From contig NC_071392.1 in the NCBI RefSeq assembly GCF_022682495.2, positions 110,350,896 through 110,414,895 of the forward strand: a stretch of 64,000 nt of DNA. The letters are read 5' to 3'. Below, piece after piece: positions 22,365 through 34,254 of this stretch. Both the position numbers and the translations under genes were made by a program. The DNA comes from Desmodus rotundus. Lineage: Eukaryota > Chordata > Mammalia > Chiroptera > Phyllostomidae. Within the stretch, counting starts at the first letter, position 1; each line of letters begins with the position of its first letter. The notes below the pieces were generated by a model. That model did not search any database, was not told the DNA's origin, and saw only the letters and a program-made list of their open reading frames with translations.

Positions 22365-22995
22365 AAGCTTGGCAGGCTTGTGTTATCAAAAAAAAATGTA
22401 AGAATTGGCTGCCTTTAAAAGAGGCCTCTTAAAACAATGCAATGGCAACTGTTTTCTACATGATGCAAAGACATTACTACATGTTATGATACCTTCACTT
22501 TCTGATAAAGAAAAGGAAAGTGAATTTTCATAAGTGGGTCTCCTCTGTGGGTGAATCTCTAATCAGTTACCAGGAAAGACATGAAGGCAAACCACCCATC
22601 AGCTGTCAATTTAGCATGACTCCAGAAAACTAGCCCCAGAGCTCCACTGATATCTTTTCAACAACCTCTTAATCTTGTTTATAACACCTGTGTTAAAGCA
22701 GCCCGACATCAATCCTACTCACTTGTCTCAGACTGAAATTACTTAGAAACTTGAGAATCCTGGTAAACATACCAAAAAAACAGAAATACACTGGCTAAAA
22801 AACCCTGTACACAAGGGAATTCTGCCAGGCACCTCTTTTTAAACCATGCTGCATAAGTAAGCCCGGACAGGCCTCAAGAGGCAAAATCAGATATAAATCT
22901 CAAAGCGCTTCTAGGGTGGCACTGAGGTCAGAGAATCGCAGGGTTTAAAGAAAGCAGAAAGAACTACAGCTTCCTCATTAAGTGGTTATCCAAGC
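22365..22995. other. Intronic sequence, no element recognised
   Basis: Nothing assignable was seen; AT-rich, with no exon-like signal. Confidence 0.45.
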
Positions 22996-22999
22996 TGTA

Positions 23000-23230
23000 T
23001 AAAGATAATTACGATTAACTGTGTGATTATTATGTACCAGCAATTTAACATTTTATTATCTTTTTAATCCTGCTAATTCCATTCCCTGTTTCTTCAAGTG
23101 AGGAAATCAAGGCCCAGGTGACTTGTTTAGGAATTGCCTGAGGTCAAAGAGCTATAAAATAGTAGAGACTGAGACACTGCCGGTCACTCGAAGCCTAAAG
23201 CTCTGGTTCTTTCCCCCACCATGCGGCTGG
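23000..23230 (-). repeat. MIR SINE
   Basis: TGATTATTATGTACCAGCAA, AAGTGAGGAAATCAAGGCCC and GAGGTCAAAGAGCTATAAAA are ordered antisense MIR landmarks. Confidence 0.75.
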
Positions 23231-23409
23231 GAAATTATCCTGCCTTAACGGGTTTCTGTCCTTACTACAGATCTGTTTCCTAAAGCTACTTAAACTTAAG
23301 AAACCTTTTAGCAGCTCTATTAACTTCCCTTTTAGAAACCCACATACAGACCTAAGAGAGTGACGCTAAGCCAGTCCCTCCAACAGGGGAGTGTGGGCCC
23401 ATGAGAAAA

Positions 23410-23560
23410 TGGACTTTTGCAGTCGGACACCCAAGTCCGTTACTATGACAGTGTGTGACCAAGAGCAAATCACCACTGCCTCATCCTTGGGAAAAGCCCT
23501 CTTAGTGAAGTGCCTAACCCAGAAAAAGTACTTAATAAAATGTTAAATAACAAAAAAATA
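23410..23560 (+). repeat. MIR SINE, decayed
   Basis: GACAGTGTGTGACCAAGAGC, then ACTGCCTCATCCTTGG and AGTGCCTAACCCAG follow MIR sense order. Confidence 0.55.
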
Positions 23561-24029
23561 CAGCGAATAGAAATGGCTATGCCAAATACAACCAACACAA
23601 AAACTATCTTGTTGTTTGTATTAGCTCTTATTTATTACCCATAAGGCTGGGTAAAGAGAAAACAGCAATTATGGCCCACAGCAGACTTGCAGTAAATCTT
23701 TGGCAAATAAATGGATCAATCAATCTCTTGCTTTGGAGTTGGAGACAACTCAGTCTTTAAAAAATAAAAAAAATTTAAAAAGCCAGTCAACTCTCAGATT
23801 ACTACAGGATTGGAACTGAGCTTTTAGGAAGATCATCTTCTGGTAGGTAAGGCAAGTGTCACCCAACCCAGTGCTTCTACAGGATCATTCACAGACACAG
23901 CTTCATCTACTCCCCATCAGTGAAGAAGAGGTAAGAAAGAGCAGGTAACTGCAGAGGTTGCTAGGTCTCAACATAATAAGATACCTAGAACAGACCTAAA
24001 TTCAGACCCTGATCAGTGGTTCACTGCTT

Positions 24030-24170
24030 CATTCATTCATTCTCTCATTCTTTCCTTTCTTCAGTCAAGAGACATTTACTGAGCATTTACAGTACAGCAG
24101 GCACTGATCTGGGCATTGCCTGAGAGGAATGCAACGTCCGCTGGGAAGAAAGATATTTAACCAAGTAATT
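24030..24170 (-). repeat. L2 LINE 3' end, antisense
   Basis: CATTCATTCATTCTCTCATT then GACATTTACTGAGCATTTAC and AGGCACTGATCTGGGCATTG are reverse L2. Confidence 0.7.
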
Positions 24171-24699
24171 CCAATAAAGAATTGTTGGGAAAGGCAGTCT
24201 CATGCATGCAGTATTTCAAAACCCCGCCCAACCATATAAGAATGGGCCTTGGGCCTGAAATACTTCCTCACCAAGACGTGAGGACTTCTTACAGGCTGTG
24301 CCAGGCTTACCACCTTGTTTGGGAATTTCTTTCCCTGTTCCAGGGGTGTTCCTGAGCCTTGTTCTGCTTTGCATGTATGTCAACGGCCCTCAGGCATACC
24401 ACTACCTTTCAGGTCAGGGTCCTTCTGCTGCAAGAGGGGGGTACTGCAGGCCAAATGGCTGCGGGGGAGGTGGGGAGATTAGCCACATGGGACCACTACT
24501 ATAATCTAATTCACCACTGAAGCTGATTTTGCTTTATCAAGCTGTGTTCTCCTTGGCAACTCCAATACCAACGTGCAATGGTCAGAAGTGTTTAGAGTCC
24601 TCCCCTGGGATTGCTAAGCAGTGCACGGTGTTCTGCTGGACAAGAATGATGTGCATGGTAGACTGAGGCAAGTACAAAGTAGGGTCATGGTAGCATTCT

Positions 24700-24960
24700 G
24701 CTACATTCTACTCTGTAGGTTATTTCTTTTCTTAAGCTACCTCCATTCCCTGGAACCCTCTATTAGGAAAAAGATTCTACCATCTACATCCTGGTATCCC
24801 TGGGCAGGTTACTAAACCTCTGTGAATTTCCTTTTCTCATCTATAAAATAGGAATAACAACACTGACTTCCCAGGGTTGCCTTTAGGACGAGATGGAATA
24901 ACAGACAAAAAGCAAATAGCACAATACCTGGCTTTCCGTGGGCTCTAATACCTGGTAATT
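24700..24960 (+). repeat. MIR SINE
   Basis: CCTGGGCAGGTTACTAAACC, CCTTTTCTCATCTATAAAAT and GCACAATACCTGGCTTTCCG keep MIR order. The head is decayed. Confidence 0.65.
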
Positions 24961-25439
24961 GCCAGCCCTTTGTTTTGTTCTTTTGGCTGGGTGATGTAGG
25001 GAGGAGAAAATGTGTATTGTTTCATTTAAAAAAATGACAATTTCTGTAAGTTCCTCTGTGAGCTGCTTTTCATTCATTTCAAATCAGGAATATACCATCC
25101 GTAAGTAACCCCCTTCTCTCACAAAGACAATCTGTCACTACAGGCAAACCTGCCATGAACGCACAGGCAGCACTTCACGCCCGGCTGCATACTTACCTCC
25201 CAACACTATCCCGTTAGGCTCAGTGTCATGGTCCTGAAAAAAAGCTATGGCCCCCGCACTCAGCAACCGAAAGTTCACGTGGTCAGAGTGCCTCTGCTTC
25301 ACACAATGTGAACTGTGGCTAAAAATTGCTTTTTTAATTAAAATGAGACTTCACCTCTTACTGAAACTCACAACTAGGACGTGAAGCCAAACATCAGCCC
25401 AGTTAACCAGTCTCCATCTCTTCTCTAGCAGTGGTTTTA

Positions 25440-25560
25440 AGCATTCAGAGAGGGTGGGAGGAAATTATTAATTTAAACAGAATGTTTAATTTGCTAATTA
25501 TAGGACAGGATCCAAGAGGATGGAAAGTGATTTGCAGTCTTCATTACGGAAACCCCATGT
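25440..25560. promoter_or_regulatory. Candidate homeodomain-site cluster
   Basis: A stretch containing GAAATTATTAATTTAAACAG and TTTAATTTGCTAATTATAGG packs at least five TAAT/ATTA cores into about 40 bases and is not part of a repeat I recognise. Conservation in other species is not testable here. Confidence 0.3.
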
Positions 25561-26795
25561 GATCACTAGCACAAGTCACGTCAGCCAGAAGGCAGACACC
25601 ATCTTTTTCATTCTTCCCACTGAGTCTTCTGTGCCCTCACAAGTTCTGTGGGGGTGAAAAAAGAAATCTTTGGGGGAAAAAAAGTAAAAGAATCAGGACT
25701 GCTGTCTCCCCAAGTTCATTATGCTGTGTGAGGTGTAAGGATCCCCAGTGAAAAGCCAGAGAGACGATATTCAATGACTTCACACCAGCAGGCTGAGCAG
25801 CCCGAGGGCTTTTGAAACTCTAAAGTCTTGTAGAAACTACCCGACTCAGGTGGTTCTTAAACAATTCCTTTCATTTGCTGAAAAGTCCTGTCGTGGGTGG
25901 TAAGAGATGCATGGAGAATCAGGGCGGTGCCCACCAACGGCACCCCTGGTCAGAAGGACGCTGCTCCTCTGCAGACAGGCTTGTGCCATGGCTAATTTGT
26001 GTCATCTCTGCCCATTCGGATCTCTGTGCGCTAACTCAGGAGAAAAAGGCCCTGGCAACCAACTCTGACAAGTCTGGTGGCAGAACTCCCACCGGAGAAT
26101 CAGCAGAAACTGCAAAGGCAGGCAGGTAATTATTCCCTTTCATTAGGGAAAGTTCTTTTTAAAAAGTTTGGGTTTTTTTTTTTCAATTTTGAAAACAAAA
26201 AGCAGCCTTTCACAGCCACTGCTCACTGCAGTCACTTCTACGACTGGCAGAAACTGAAATTACTCCCTCAGCCAACTGCAAAAGAGATCCTGGAAGTAAC
26301 CAGAAATGGCTGTGCCCCTTTAATTACTCAGTGTAGTGCGAAACCAGACACAGAGAGGACGGCCACAGCAGATCTGGACAAAGCAGCAGTGATATTTAAT
26401 CATCAGTCCAGACCATCTGCAACTGTTTTGCAGAAGCGCATAAAGATTGTGGATTCCAACTACAAATTACCAGGTGCTGAGGGTCAGTTGCATTGTCCTC
26501 GGGTCCACCAAGGGCTGCTTTCTTCATTCTCCCCAGGCCAGGGTGCTCAACGAAAGGCACCATGCCCACATTTTCTGTGCCAAGCCTGGCACTCAGACAG
26601 CATTGCTCCTTGATTAAGCCAGAGCACAGATTAAATGTTTAGAACTGGGAGATTCTGAAAACAACCCAGGCAGGAAAGCAATTATCGCAGGGAGAGCACG
26701 AGCGTCAGCGGCAGCCCTCTGCAGCACAAAGGTGGATGCTGCCCTACTCTGAACAAGTGAGCTGGCCAGGGTGCGCCCCTACAATCTCTTCCCCA
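25561..26795. other. Repeat-free intronic block
   Basis: About 1.2 kb with no recognised repeat. It contains a 178-codon open frame (26077-26613) without family resemblance or exon signals and AATTACTC/TTTAATTACTC-like AT motifs. It could be conserved noncoding DNA. Confidence 0.4.
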
Positions 26796-26799
26796 TTCC

Positions 26800-27335
26800 A
26801 GAGACGCGGTGATCTCCTAAGACAAACCAGATTGTGTCGCTCCACAGCCTAAAACCCCTCACAGCTCCCCATTGTATTGACAACAAAATCCAAAAACCGT
26901 AGGGTTTCCCCTCCTCCCCACAGCTGACCTTTCTGTCCTTATCCCAACTGTCCGGTCCCCCCTCACCAGGCTCTGATCATACTGACTCAAACGTGACAAG
27001 CTTATCCCCACCTTAGGGCTTCTGTGTTGGTTTCTCCCTTGGTCTCATCGCTATTCCCACAGGACTTGATATGGCTGGATCTTTCTCATTCTGCACTCAG
27101 CTCGAATGTGACCTCCTCAGAGAGGCCTTCTGGAACATTCTGATGTTGCCCTAAACCTCTACTACATCAGTCCTTTGTCCCCCTTTCATATCCCTATTTG
27201 AATTACCTTGTTTTTGTTTACCTAGTATTTGCTTGTCTTCGTACTGTTTTCCTTGTCTATTGTCTGCCTTGCCTCCCTAGGTATCAGAGCCATGAACACA
27301 AGGACTGTGGCTGTCCGGCAACCTCAGCTCCACTG
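26800..27335 (+). repeat. L2 LINE 3' end
   Basis: CCCCTCACAGCTCCCCATTG, then AATGTGACCTCCTCAGAGAG, GGCCTTCTGGAACATTCTGA and ATGAACACAAGGACTGTGGC form an ordered sense L2 3' end. Confidence 0.85.
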
Positions 27336-28485
27336 TGGGCTGGTAAATAAAAACTAGATTACCTTCATCCCGGGTTCAGCGAAAGATCTAGTGGAACTAC
27401 TGCGGTACATTTTCGCCTCTTAACTCGTTAGCTACCTTGGCTCTTTAGACTTCCCTTCAGCTACCCAGGAATGCCCACAGTCACTGGCTGAACCTCGAAG
27501 GATTTGAAATCGAGCACAGAGTACCACGATGCTTCTCTGCATGTGGTTGACCATATTCCAGTGGCAGGTATGGATGATTACTGAACGGTTTGTTGGCGTT
27601 ATTCGTGTGCTCATTTTGTTAACACAAAAAATTGAGGATTAACTGCATTTTTTACTTGCCCTCCACCCCCATGCTAGTTAAGAGCAACTGAGTTCAACAG
27701 ACAAACACTAACAGCGCATCTGTCCTCTGTCACTGTATCATGTTGGAAGGCTATTTTATTTGCAGCTTTGGATAAAAAGAAGACTTGCAGTTACAGTTCG
27801 TCATGTTATCTTTTACCTCTTTGAACATTAATGCTTCCGTGGGACTAGCTAATAGCTTCTCATATTAATGATAAGAGAAACTCGAGCATGTTCAGGTTAC
27901 ATAATTATTGACACTTCCAGATCACTTACTCCTGGAATTCCATGGAAAAGAAAATGGTTTTGACCCATTCAGCTGAAATACTGGAATCAAATGGCTGACC
28001 CTGGAGACGGTAAGAGAATTCCTGCTCTACTCTCTCCTAAATCCTTTCTCTACTGTACACAAGGCTCAGACCAAAACCAACCACTTCCTTCAAGAACCTT
28101 AGTGGGTAAAGAAAAAGAAAGAGTAATTGGTCAACGAGATTCCTGGCACAAGAAGAGAAAAACTGAGATATCTAAGTGATGTTAAAGAGACCTGGAGAAA
28201 AGAATTACTGTGTTGATGACATAAATCTTGATACCACTGACTGCTAACTGTGGTGGGATGGAGTGTGTTTTAATCTATTGTGAACACTTCTATACTGTGG
28301 CACGTGCGGGTGACAAACTGCTCTCATTTCCTTTTATAGCATTCTAAACCTTAATCTTCAAGGGACCAGTGACCTTGGGAATACTAAGGCAGCTTTGCAG
28401 AATTGAAGGAAAACCTTTTTTTTGTTAGAGCATATGCATGTAATAACAAAACATAATGCATGTTTGTAATTATATCAGCAATAAA
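27336..28485. other. Intronic sequence, no element recognised
   Basis: AT-rich and unassigned; no exon was seen. Confidence 0.45.
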
Positions 28486-28489
28486 AATT

Positions 28490-28690
28490 AACAGCTAACA
28501 TTTACTGGGCACTTACTATGTGTCAGGCACTATACTGCTGAGCACTACCCACACTGTCTCGTTTAATTCTGTATTTTAAAACGATGACGAGGCGAGATAA
28601 ACACTATTATATAATCTCCATTTTAAAGAGGAAGACCTGAGGCAGCCAACAGAGGGGGATTCAAGAATGCGGGCACACTCAGAACGCCAG
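28490..28690 (-). repeat. MIR SINE
   Basis: ACAGCTAACATTTACTGGGC, ACTTACTATGTGTCAGGCAC and CTCCATTTTAAAGAGGAAGA are antisense MIR, nearly full length. Confidence 0.82.
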
Positions 28691-29310
28691 GTGCTTTGAA
28701 TTATTTTCTCCAACAGCACTGGAGAAATTATTGTCACCATCCACATTCTCCAATGTAGTCATTTTTTATATATGAAAACTTCTCTGTTGGGATAAGCCTT
28801 CTAAATTCAATCCCCCGATTTAAACAATGACCACCTAGTGAGAGAATGAAGAAAGGTAAGCCTGTCTGCCTCAAGTTCACTTCCAAAAGTAGGCATAAGA
28901 CCTATCTCCAAGAAAGCTGAAACAGATAGGGCTGGGGCCTATGATGAGAGAAGAGTGTTCAGTTGGCCAATGGAGAAGATAAAAACACACCCACCATGCC
29001 AATACAAGAAAGGTAAAAAGTAAGAACGACTAGGAAGCTACTTATTTGACCAAGTCCCACAAGTCTAAAGTAAGATGATGGTGCTTGAAACAGAAAGGAA
29101 GGAATAGAGAGACGATTCCCGACGAAGAAAACTTTTCTGCAAAGCCTTCCCAACGTCTGAACGGCAGAACTGCGGCTACCCCTGTGCCGCCACATCTTGT
29201 TCAGGCCTCTGTAAACAGCATCAGCGCTGTGCACTGAATTAATCAGTTTTCAAATCTGTGGGATGCCCCCACTCATCTGGAAGTTCCCTGAGAGCAAGAA
29301 GTGTGACTTA

Positions 29311-29521
29311 GCCCTGGCTGGTGTGGCTCAGCAGGTTGAGGGACAGCCTGCAAACTGAAAGGTCGCCAGTTTGATTCCCAGTCAGGGCACGTGCCTGTGT
29401 TACTGGCCAGGTCCCCAGTTGGGGGCATGTGAGAGGCAACCAAATCAATGTTTCTCTCCCACTTTTCCTCTCTCTTACCCCCTCTCTAAAAATAAATAAA
29501 TAAAATCTTTTTTTTTAAAAA
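29311..29521 (+). mobile_element. Bat VES-type SINE
   Basis: GCCCTGGCTGGTGTGGCTCA to an AATAAATAAATAAAATC-A tail. The duplications GAAGTGTGACTTA (29298-29310) and GAGGTGTGACTTA (29522-29534) differ at one base. Confidence 0.95.
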
Positions 29522-29944
29522 GAGGTGTGACTTAATCACTTTCAGCTCTTAACACCTTGACTCCTGAGAAAGGAACTACTCCTCTGCTTATGAGCTTGTA
29601 TGACCATGGAAAGGAACCTCGTCTTTCAATCTCTGAGCCCTTTCATCTGAGAAATAGCTCCAAGCCTTCTTTTAAGACCTCCTGAACAGTGGCACGACTG
29701 ACTAAAATGTAAAATCAGGGTGAGGTGGCAGGGCAGGTGGAGAGATGCAGAGAAGTACGTGATACGGGGACACCTGGCCAGAATGTTCAGCAGACTCATG
29801 AAAACCGAGTCAGGGCGAGTGAACTGAGAGTTGTCTACGTAAAGGGGCAGAAAGACAGAAAGACAGAAGAATGGATGAGTCAGGAAAACCCTGGACCTTA
29901 AAGAAGGCACTGACAACCTTCGAGAACATAGGTCTTAGACATTC

Positions 29945-30265
29945 TACAAAATAACTAAAATAACTGACCACTCAAAAAAAAAAGTCAAGTTCATAAAAGA
30001 CAAAAGAAAATGACAATTAAATGCAATATCCTGGTAATATCCTGGAAGAGAAAGAACATTAGTGGAAAAACTGATGATATTTGAAGTAAGTCTGTGTTTT
30101 AGTTACTAGTATATAAATGTTAACTTCTTGATCATTGTACTATGGTTATAAAATATATTAATTTAGGGGACACTGAGTGAGGAGTACATTAAAAGTCTTT
30201 ACTATTTTTGCAAATTATCTGTAAGTTTTAAATTAGTTCAAAATAAAAAAATTTTAAATATAGGT
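29945..30265 (+). mobile_element. Old L1 3' end
   Basis: TTAACTTCTTGATCATTGTA, CTATGGTTATAAAATATATT and GCAAATTATCTGTAAGTTTT with an A-rich end are typical of old L1M 3' ends. Confidence 0.7.
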
Positions 30266-30459
30266 TTTATAGCAAAAGCAGTAAGACATAATAAGGAAGA
30301 GGAGGACAACTCAGAAACTGAGGTAAAAAATTTGAATCCAACTTTCTTGGTCCCTAACATAAAAGCAGAGATACAAGTCGGCAAGCAAATAAGATATTAG
30401 AACAAATCCTTCCCAAAAGAGGGAAGTAACCAGAGCGTATTTGAAGGCATGCAGTAGTG

Positions 30460-30600
30460 CATTCACTCAATGATTAAACATCTGTTAGGCACCAGTTATG
30501 GGGGAGACATTGCTAGGTGCTGGGCCCTGCCTCCAAGTTCACTGCCCAGTGGGCAAGGAGACTGGACGTAGGTGTTTTGTGAGTTTGAAAAGAATGCACT
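30460..30600 (-). repeat. L2 LINE 3' end, antisense
   Basis: CATTCACTCAATGATTAAAC, CATCTGTTAGGCACCAGTTA and TGCTAGGTGCTGGGCCCTGC are reverse L2. Confidence 0.7.
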
Positions 30601-31305
30601 AGGGGAAGGAGAGAGGATGAGAAGGTTGCAAAGGGAGGAAATCAACTTAAGGAAAAAAATCACTTAGGAGATAAAACAGAAAACACCCTGAAATGGGAAT
30701 AGCTTTTTATCTGTTACGGACAGTCTCACACTAACAAAAAATAACTTCGAAAGGCACTAGTCTGAACTGTCGTGCAAAAAGAGCCTACTTCACGACGCCA
30801 TAGAATGACATCATGATTAGGATCATATTCGCAGGGCTGTGGGTCAAATGGGGCCACCGAAGAATGAAAAATATCTCCAGGCCCAAAAATTGTTCCGTCC
30901 TCCAAAGTTTCTTACATGCACACCACCAACAAAAACACAACAGGAAAGCTCAATTGCAAACCACATTACTTTAAGAGAAAGAGGCAGATAATAGGAAACA
31001 CAAATGATAAACACAAGAAAAAATGCTTATTAAGGCAAACTTGAACTAACACTTTGTACATCTATGAGATTAATGGGGAAACTAAGTTATGACAACCCGT
31101 GGTATCGAGATTGCAGCAAAACCAGTGCACACACCGCTCTCAGCACTGTAAACCGGTAGAAGATTAATTCCATACAAGCGCTGTGTGTTACTGAACGTGA
31201 CTCCAGCCAGGGTGACCCCGTCCTCTCCCGTCACTCCCCTCCTTTACTCACTGCTCTGAGCATTTCACTCCCACGCTTTTGCTTTCACTAATCCAAGTCA
31301 AGAAT
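30601..31305. other. Intronic sequence, no element recognised
   Basis: No confident repeat or exon. Confidence 0.45.
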
Positions 31306-31309
31306 GATT

Positions 31310-31590
31310 CTCCTCAGCCTCCTTCATTGTCCACAGAATTCCTATTCATTCAAGACTGATATTCCAATGTCGTCTCCCTTTTCTTCAATGACCAGACCAA
31401 ATCCATCCCCATCAATACATCTCCTCTCCAGGCATATCCAATCATTCCTTCCATTGTGCTTCATTCACAGTTAGTTGTTAAAATGTCTGTCTTGCTCCTT
31501 AAATTGTGAATACTTTGAAGTCCAGATAATGTCTTAATAATTTAAGTACATGCGATACTTAGCACAGGATATGACATGTGGTAATTACTG
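31310..31590 (+). repeat. L2 LINE 3' end, decayed
   Basis: Sense L2 order with 'cttaaattgtgaatactttgaagtccagataatgtctt' corresponding to 'agactgtaagctccatgagggcagggaccatgtct', then TACTTAGCACAGGATATGAC. Confidence 0.55.
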
Positions 31591-31619
31591 AGGACAGATG
31601 GGAGGCAAAACGCCACATG

Positions 31620-31968
31620 AACAAAGGAATTCACTGCAATATTATCTCCAAAAACAAAAACCTGAAAACAATCTAAATAATTATAAAGAAACAACTTAGG
31701 GGAAAATGGTCAGTCTATCACTTGACCAAAAATATACAAACATTAATAGTAACACAAAGACTATGTAGAAGCACAGGAAGTATTTCTGACAATGTTAAAT
31801 TGAAAATACAGAACACAAAACAGTGTGTATACAACAGTCATAGCCAGGCAAAACACTTAAGGACTGTGGGAATATAAAAATAATTGATTAGCAGTTTTCC
31901 TTTTTCTCAATACTTTTTCTTTTAATATTGGCCCTGTCAGCTTATTGTTATTACAAAAAAAAAAAAAA
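31620..31968 (+). mobile_element. Old L1 ORF2 3' end
   Basis: AATTCACTGCAATATTATCT, ACCTGAAAACAATCTAAATA and ACACAAAACAGTGTGTATAC are the decayed L1 ORF2 end; closes with a 14-base A run. Confidence 0.7.
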
Positions 31969-32690
31969 GAAATACTAAGGGGAAAGGAGCATGATTATAG
32001 ATTCCTATAAGCACCTGCAATCCAAGGAAATGCTCTGATATCACTTAACAGGTGACGAGAGGAGTGGGTGTCTGCAATATTGCCAAAACCAAGGGTCACT
32101 GACCCCCATCTGCCTCAAACAGAGTATTTCTCATGTCACAAAGCAACTCATTCCCACTCAGCCAAGCTGCACTAAATATGAATTCCTTATTGCAAAACTT
32201 CGGATGCAAGAACTTTCTCCAGACATCTGTAGAATTAGTATTAATGAGAACGCCCTGGAGTTCATATACGCACCTATGCAGTAAAAACTTCTCAGCCAGG
32301 GAACGGCTGGGCACACTTCCTGATGAGATGTTTAGGCCTGAAGGCATCAGAAAAGTACATTTCCATATTGGGAACGTAACTGGTTTCCTTTTTTCCGACA
32401 CCTCCTGTCCACACTGTAATTCTCCTATCTTCTCAAATGCAGAGTTAACACATGTCAAGGATAGAAGGCCTATAGAAAAAGGCCCTTGCTGCCTACCTCT
32501 ATTACCAGAAGAACTAATCTCAGCAGAAAATTGCAATCTTCCCTCCAAGTTGTCTCAAAAATTGAAATTTAGTGAGTGCACAAAGAATGTTAAATACTTT
32601 TACTAAACATTTCTTGAATTACATATTTTCTTTGCTCACCTTGGTCTCTGAATTTCAGGAAAGAAAAAGAAGTTGTATAGCCCAATCCCC
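31969..32690. other. Unique-looking block, open on both strands
   Basis: No repeat recognised. Overlapping open frames of 157 codons (plus) and 150 codons (minus) occur without resemblance to known proteins. Confidence 0.4.
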
Positions 32691-32879
32691 CCATTTTATA
32701 GGTGATTTTCCAAGTGGTTAAAAAAAATGATGTTCAGAGAGAGGAAGTGACTTTTGTCCTGAATCACTCAGATGACAAAGGAAGGATTAAAACTCAAATC
32801 TCCCAGATTTTCGGCCCTGGTTCATTCTACTACATCGCGCTTTTTTATCCCTTGAAATCTCCGGAGCTCTTGTCCTAAA

Positions 32880-33050
32880 TTAGTGTCACAGAATTTTAAA
32901 GCTAGAAGGGACCTCAGAGAGAATTACTTAATCCTCTCATTAGGCATATGAGGAAACTGAGGCCCAGAAAGATTAAGTGATTTGCTCTCAATATCTGGGA
33001 TGGCAGGGGAAAAGTGCAACTTAAGCTCAAAAACACTGCAAACTAATGGC
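32880..33050 (-). repeat. Ancient MIR-like repeat
   Basis: CACAGAATTTTAAAGCTAGA then GGGACCTCAGAGAGAATTAC and AGGAAACTGAGGCCCAGAAA are shared by many mammalian ancient repeats; exact family not assigned. Confidence 0.55.
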
Positions 33051-33107
33051 CATGAGAAGGGAGAATGTCTTAACTGAGGAAAATTGTTAAAGAAATGTAG
33101 ATCATTC

Positions 33108-33255
33108 TAGACCAGGGGATCTCAAAATGTGGTCCCTAGACCAACGGCTTCCCATCTCCTGGGATCTTGTTAGAAATGCAAGCTCTACGGGAGACTTGCT
33201 GAGCCAAACTCTGGGGGTGGGGACGTTCAAGTCAGACAACTTTGTTCCTGCATGT
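33108..33255. mobile_element. MER20-like hAT-Charlie MITE
   Basis: GGGATCTCAAAATGTGGTCC, TTGTTAGAAATGCAAGCTCT and CTCTGGGGGTGGGGACGTTC match MER20-type elements in order. Confidence 0.7.
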
Positions 33256-33399
33256 CCCTGAGAAAGGAACTTTAGTAGTAACACTGATAACCAGAATCAA
33301 TGGCACTTAAAATTTATGCATTCTTCTATATATGTGTGTAACATACTTCAGTTTTAGAAGTTTTCAAAAATCTGAAAACAAAATGAAAACTAGATTTGG

Positions 33400-33480
33400 G
33401 TATTCAGTAGGTTCCAGTTCTACCTCTGCTCCTTAACTGGCTCTTTGACCTTGGTTAGGTAACTTGACCTCTACAAAGAA
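33400..33480 (+). repeat. MIR SINE fragment
   Basis: GGTTCCAGTTCTACCTCTGC then TTTGACCTTGGTTAGGTAAC is the MIR head and following region. Confidence 0.65.
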
Positions 33481-33654
33481 AGGCAGACAAAGGGGCATGT
33501 TGACAACTAAACTTAAGAACTTATCTGAAGGCACTTCAGCTCAGCATCTGGCAGAGCAGACAGACAGGACAGTACAGTGGTTAGCAGCTCCAGCAATGAG
33601 GTGGGTCCTTTTTTGTACCTCATATATGCAACAGGGATGAAAAATAGCACCTTC

Positions 33655-33848
33655 CACCCTGGCTGCTGTGGCTCGGTGGATGGAGTGCCAGCTGCGAACT
33701 GAAAGGTCACAGGTTTGATTCCCAGTCAGGGCACAGCCTTAGTTGGGGGCCAGGTCCCCAGGTGGGGGCAAGAGAGAGGCAGCTGACTGATGTTTCTCTC
33801 CCTCCCTTCCCCTCTCTCTAAAATAAATAAATGAATAATATCTTTTAA
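33655..33848 (+). mobile_element. Bat VES-type SINE, somewhat decayed
   Basis: CCCTGGCTGCTGTGGCTCGG, box B at GGTTTGATTCCCAG and an AATAAATAAATGAATAATATC tail. Duplications AAAATAGCACCT (33641-33652) and AAAATAGTACCT (33849-33860) differ at one base. Confidence 0.92.
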
Positions 33849-34254
33849 AAAATAGTACCTCCCTCATAGGGTTATTATAAAAATTTAGACAGATGACGCA
33901 GGTAAGTATGCATCTTTCATGTATAAAACGCTACTGTTTTCAACAAGCTTTTGTATCCATTAACTCTTATGACCCTCATGACCTCCACAAAAGGACATGT
34001 GCATTTGAATGATTTGGGACTAGATGCCAGACTGTACTATCTTTTCATTGATCTTTCAGAAAGAAAAATGCATGTATCGCGCATGTGGGGAATGAACAGA
34101 GCTAGAAACATGGAGATCAGGATTCTGCTTTCAACTCTGCTACTATCTCGGCCCATAACCTCAGGGCAGTCCCTTCAGTGAACTCCCAAAAAGGAGTTCA
34201 CTACTCATCTGCAAACAGGTAGATGAAATGAGGTTACCTATAACACGTCTCAAA

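Noticed and set aside
26077..26613. 178-codon plus-strand open frame
   Set aside because: No family resemblance, no splice or promoter signals, and the composition is not protein-like. Kept only as part of a repeat-free block.
32096..32606. Open frames on both strands (150 and 157 codons)
   Set aside because: Mutually overlapping frames without recognisable domains; chance is the simplest explanation.
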